Positions 63,749 through 64,000 of a DNA stretch of 64,000 nt are shown in pieces. Source of the stretch: an uncultured Neomegalonema sp. (GTDB taxonomy: Bacteria > Pseudomonadota > Alphaproteobacteria > Rhodobacterales > Rhodobacteraceae). Location of the stretch: NCBI GenBank assembly GCA_937948985.1, contig CALFAK010000028.1:1-64000 (forward strand), in the 5' to 3' direction. Each line of letters opens with the position of its first letter. Positions within the stretch are counted from its first letter, which is position 1. The position numbers were made by a program, and so were the translations under genes. A model generated the notes under the pieces. It was not told the DNA's origin. It worked only from the letters and a program-made list of their open reading frames with translations, and ran no database searches.

Positions 63749-64000
63749 TTAGGTCTTTGCAAGCACTTTAGAAAGAACCGTTTCCAAACGCGCCACCGTG
63801 CCATCGACATCGTTGAGCTTATCAAGCCCAAAGAGGCCGATGCGAAATGTGCTGAAATCTGCGGGTTCGTCGCATTGCAGCGGTACGCCAGCGGCGATTT
63901 GCATTCCCTCGGCGGCAAAGCGGCTGCCGTTTTTCATGTCGGGATCGGCGGTATAGCTGACCACCACGCCGGGGGCTTCAAACCCCGCAGGAGCGACGCT
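63749..64000 (-). CDS. Class V aminotransferase, 3' end only (runs off right edge)
   Basis: The C-terminal 83 residues of a protein whose start lies beyond base 64000. They read SVAPAGFEAPGVVVSYTADP, then DMKNGSRFAAEGMQIAAGVP and FRIGLFGLDKLNDVDGTVAR, ending LSKVLAKT. The EAPGVVVSYT and FRIGLFGLDKL pattern fits the small domain of alanine-glyoxylate/serine-type class V aminotransferases. The active-site lysine is outside the window. It is upstream of dgoK on the same strand (42 bases apart). Confidence 0.8.
   Translation of the reverse strand, partial: SVAPAGFEAPGVVVSYTADPDMKNGSRFAAEGMQIAAGVPLQCDEPADFSTFRIGLFGLDKLNDVDGTVARLETVLSKVLAKT

Overview
The window is a continuous stretch of chromosome from an alphaproteobacterium. 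Evidence for the class: MbfA (rubrerythrin-VIT1 iron exporter), a K+-independent H+-pumping pyrophosphatase, an ActR/RegA-type response regulator, ClpS-ClpA, a cysteine-poor Fur/Mur-type regulator next to sitABCD, and a groESL operon with both a sigma-32-like promoter and a CIRCE element. No 16S rRNA or other genus-level marker is present. An aquatic, carotenoid-making lineage is a plausible guess, not a demonstrated one. Almost all of it is housekeeping DNA at high coding density. Only one mobile-element relic is visible: an integrase N-terminal fragment beside tRNA-Leu.

Layout. 1-9 kb: an unrecognised minus-strand gene running off the left edge, methylmalonyl-CoA mutase, a glycine-zipper lipoprotein, an isoprenylcysteine methyltransferase-like protein, then mbfA and soluble pyrophosphatase (ppa) divergent from the membrane pyrophosphatase hppA. 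8-13.5 kb: a secreted trypsin-like protease convergent with a spondin-type/RTX-repeat protein, then groESL. 13.6-20 kb: uvrD, a cytochrome P450 divergent from a membrane protein and crtI (phytoene desaturase type). 19.8-24 kb: sitABCD manganese/iron ABC transporter divergent from a Fur/Mur regulator, with a palindrome between them. 24-31 kb: an exported DUF255 protein with a DsbD-alpha-like tail, a DUF1287 lipoprotein, a cobalt-type nitrile hydratase operon ending in a HIT protein, and a Pal-like lipoprotein. 31-36 kb: a LacI regulator, then hslV, an SGNH hydrolase, a membrane protein and hslU as one operon.

36-46.5 kb: small secreted proteins, the integrase relic and tRNA-Leu(CAA), a lysine-rich exported protein, a YqaA-family protein, dsbB, a class V aminotransferase, a D,D-carboxypeptidase with a SPOR domain, clpS-clpA and an M23 peptidase. 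46.4-51 kb: a minus-strand run of efp, suhB, a MotA/ExbB-like protein and a MotB/OmpA-like protein with a long coiled coil. 51-64 kb: an FAD oxidoreductase, a 650-base non-coding stretch with a REP-like inverted repeat, two DMT transporters, an ActR/RegA regulator coupled to an AhpD-like protein, fabI with a coupled small gene, a Sel1-repeat protein, pdxH, an SDR, a decayed PilZ fragment, agmatinase, dgoK-dgoA, and the 3' end of a class V aminotransferase at the right edge.

I did not find a clear-cut new defence or mobile system. The strongest candidates for undescribed biology are the MotA/MotB-like pair with a coiled-coil stator arm, the nitrile hydratase-HIT operon, the DUF255-DsbD-alpha fusion, the two genes inside hslVU, and the P450/crtI divergent unit with an operator-like palindrome.
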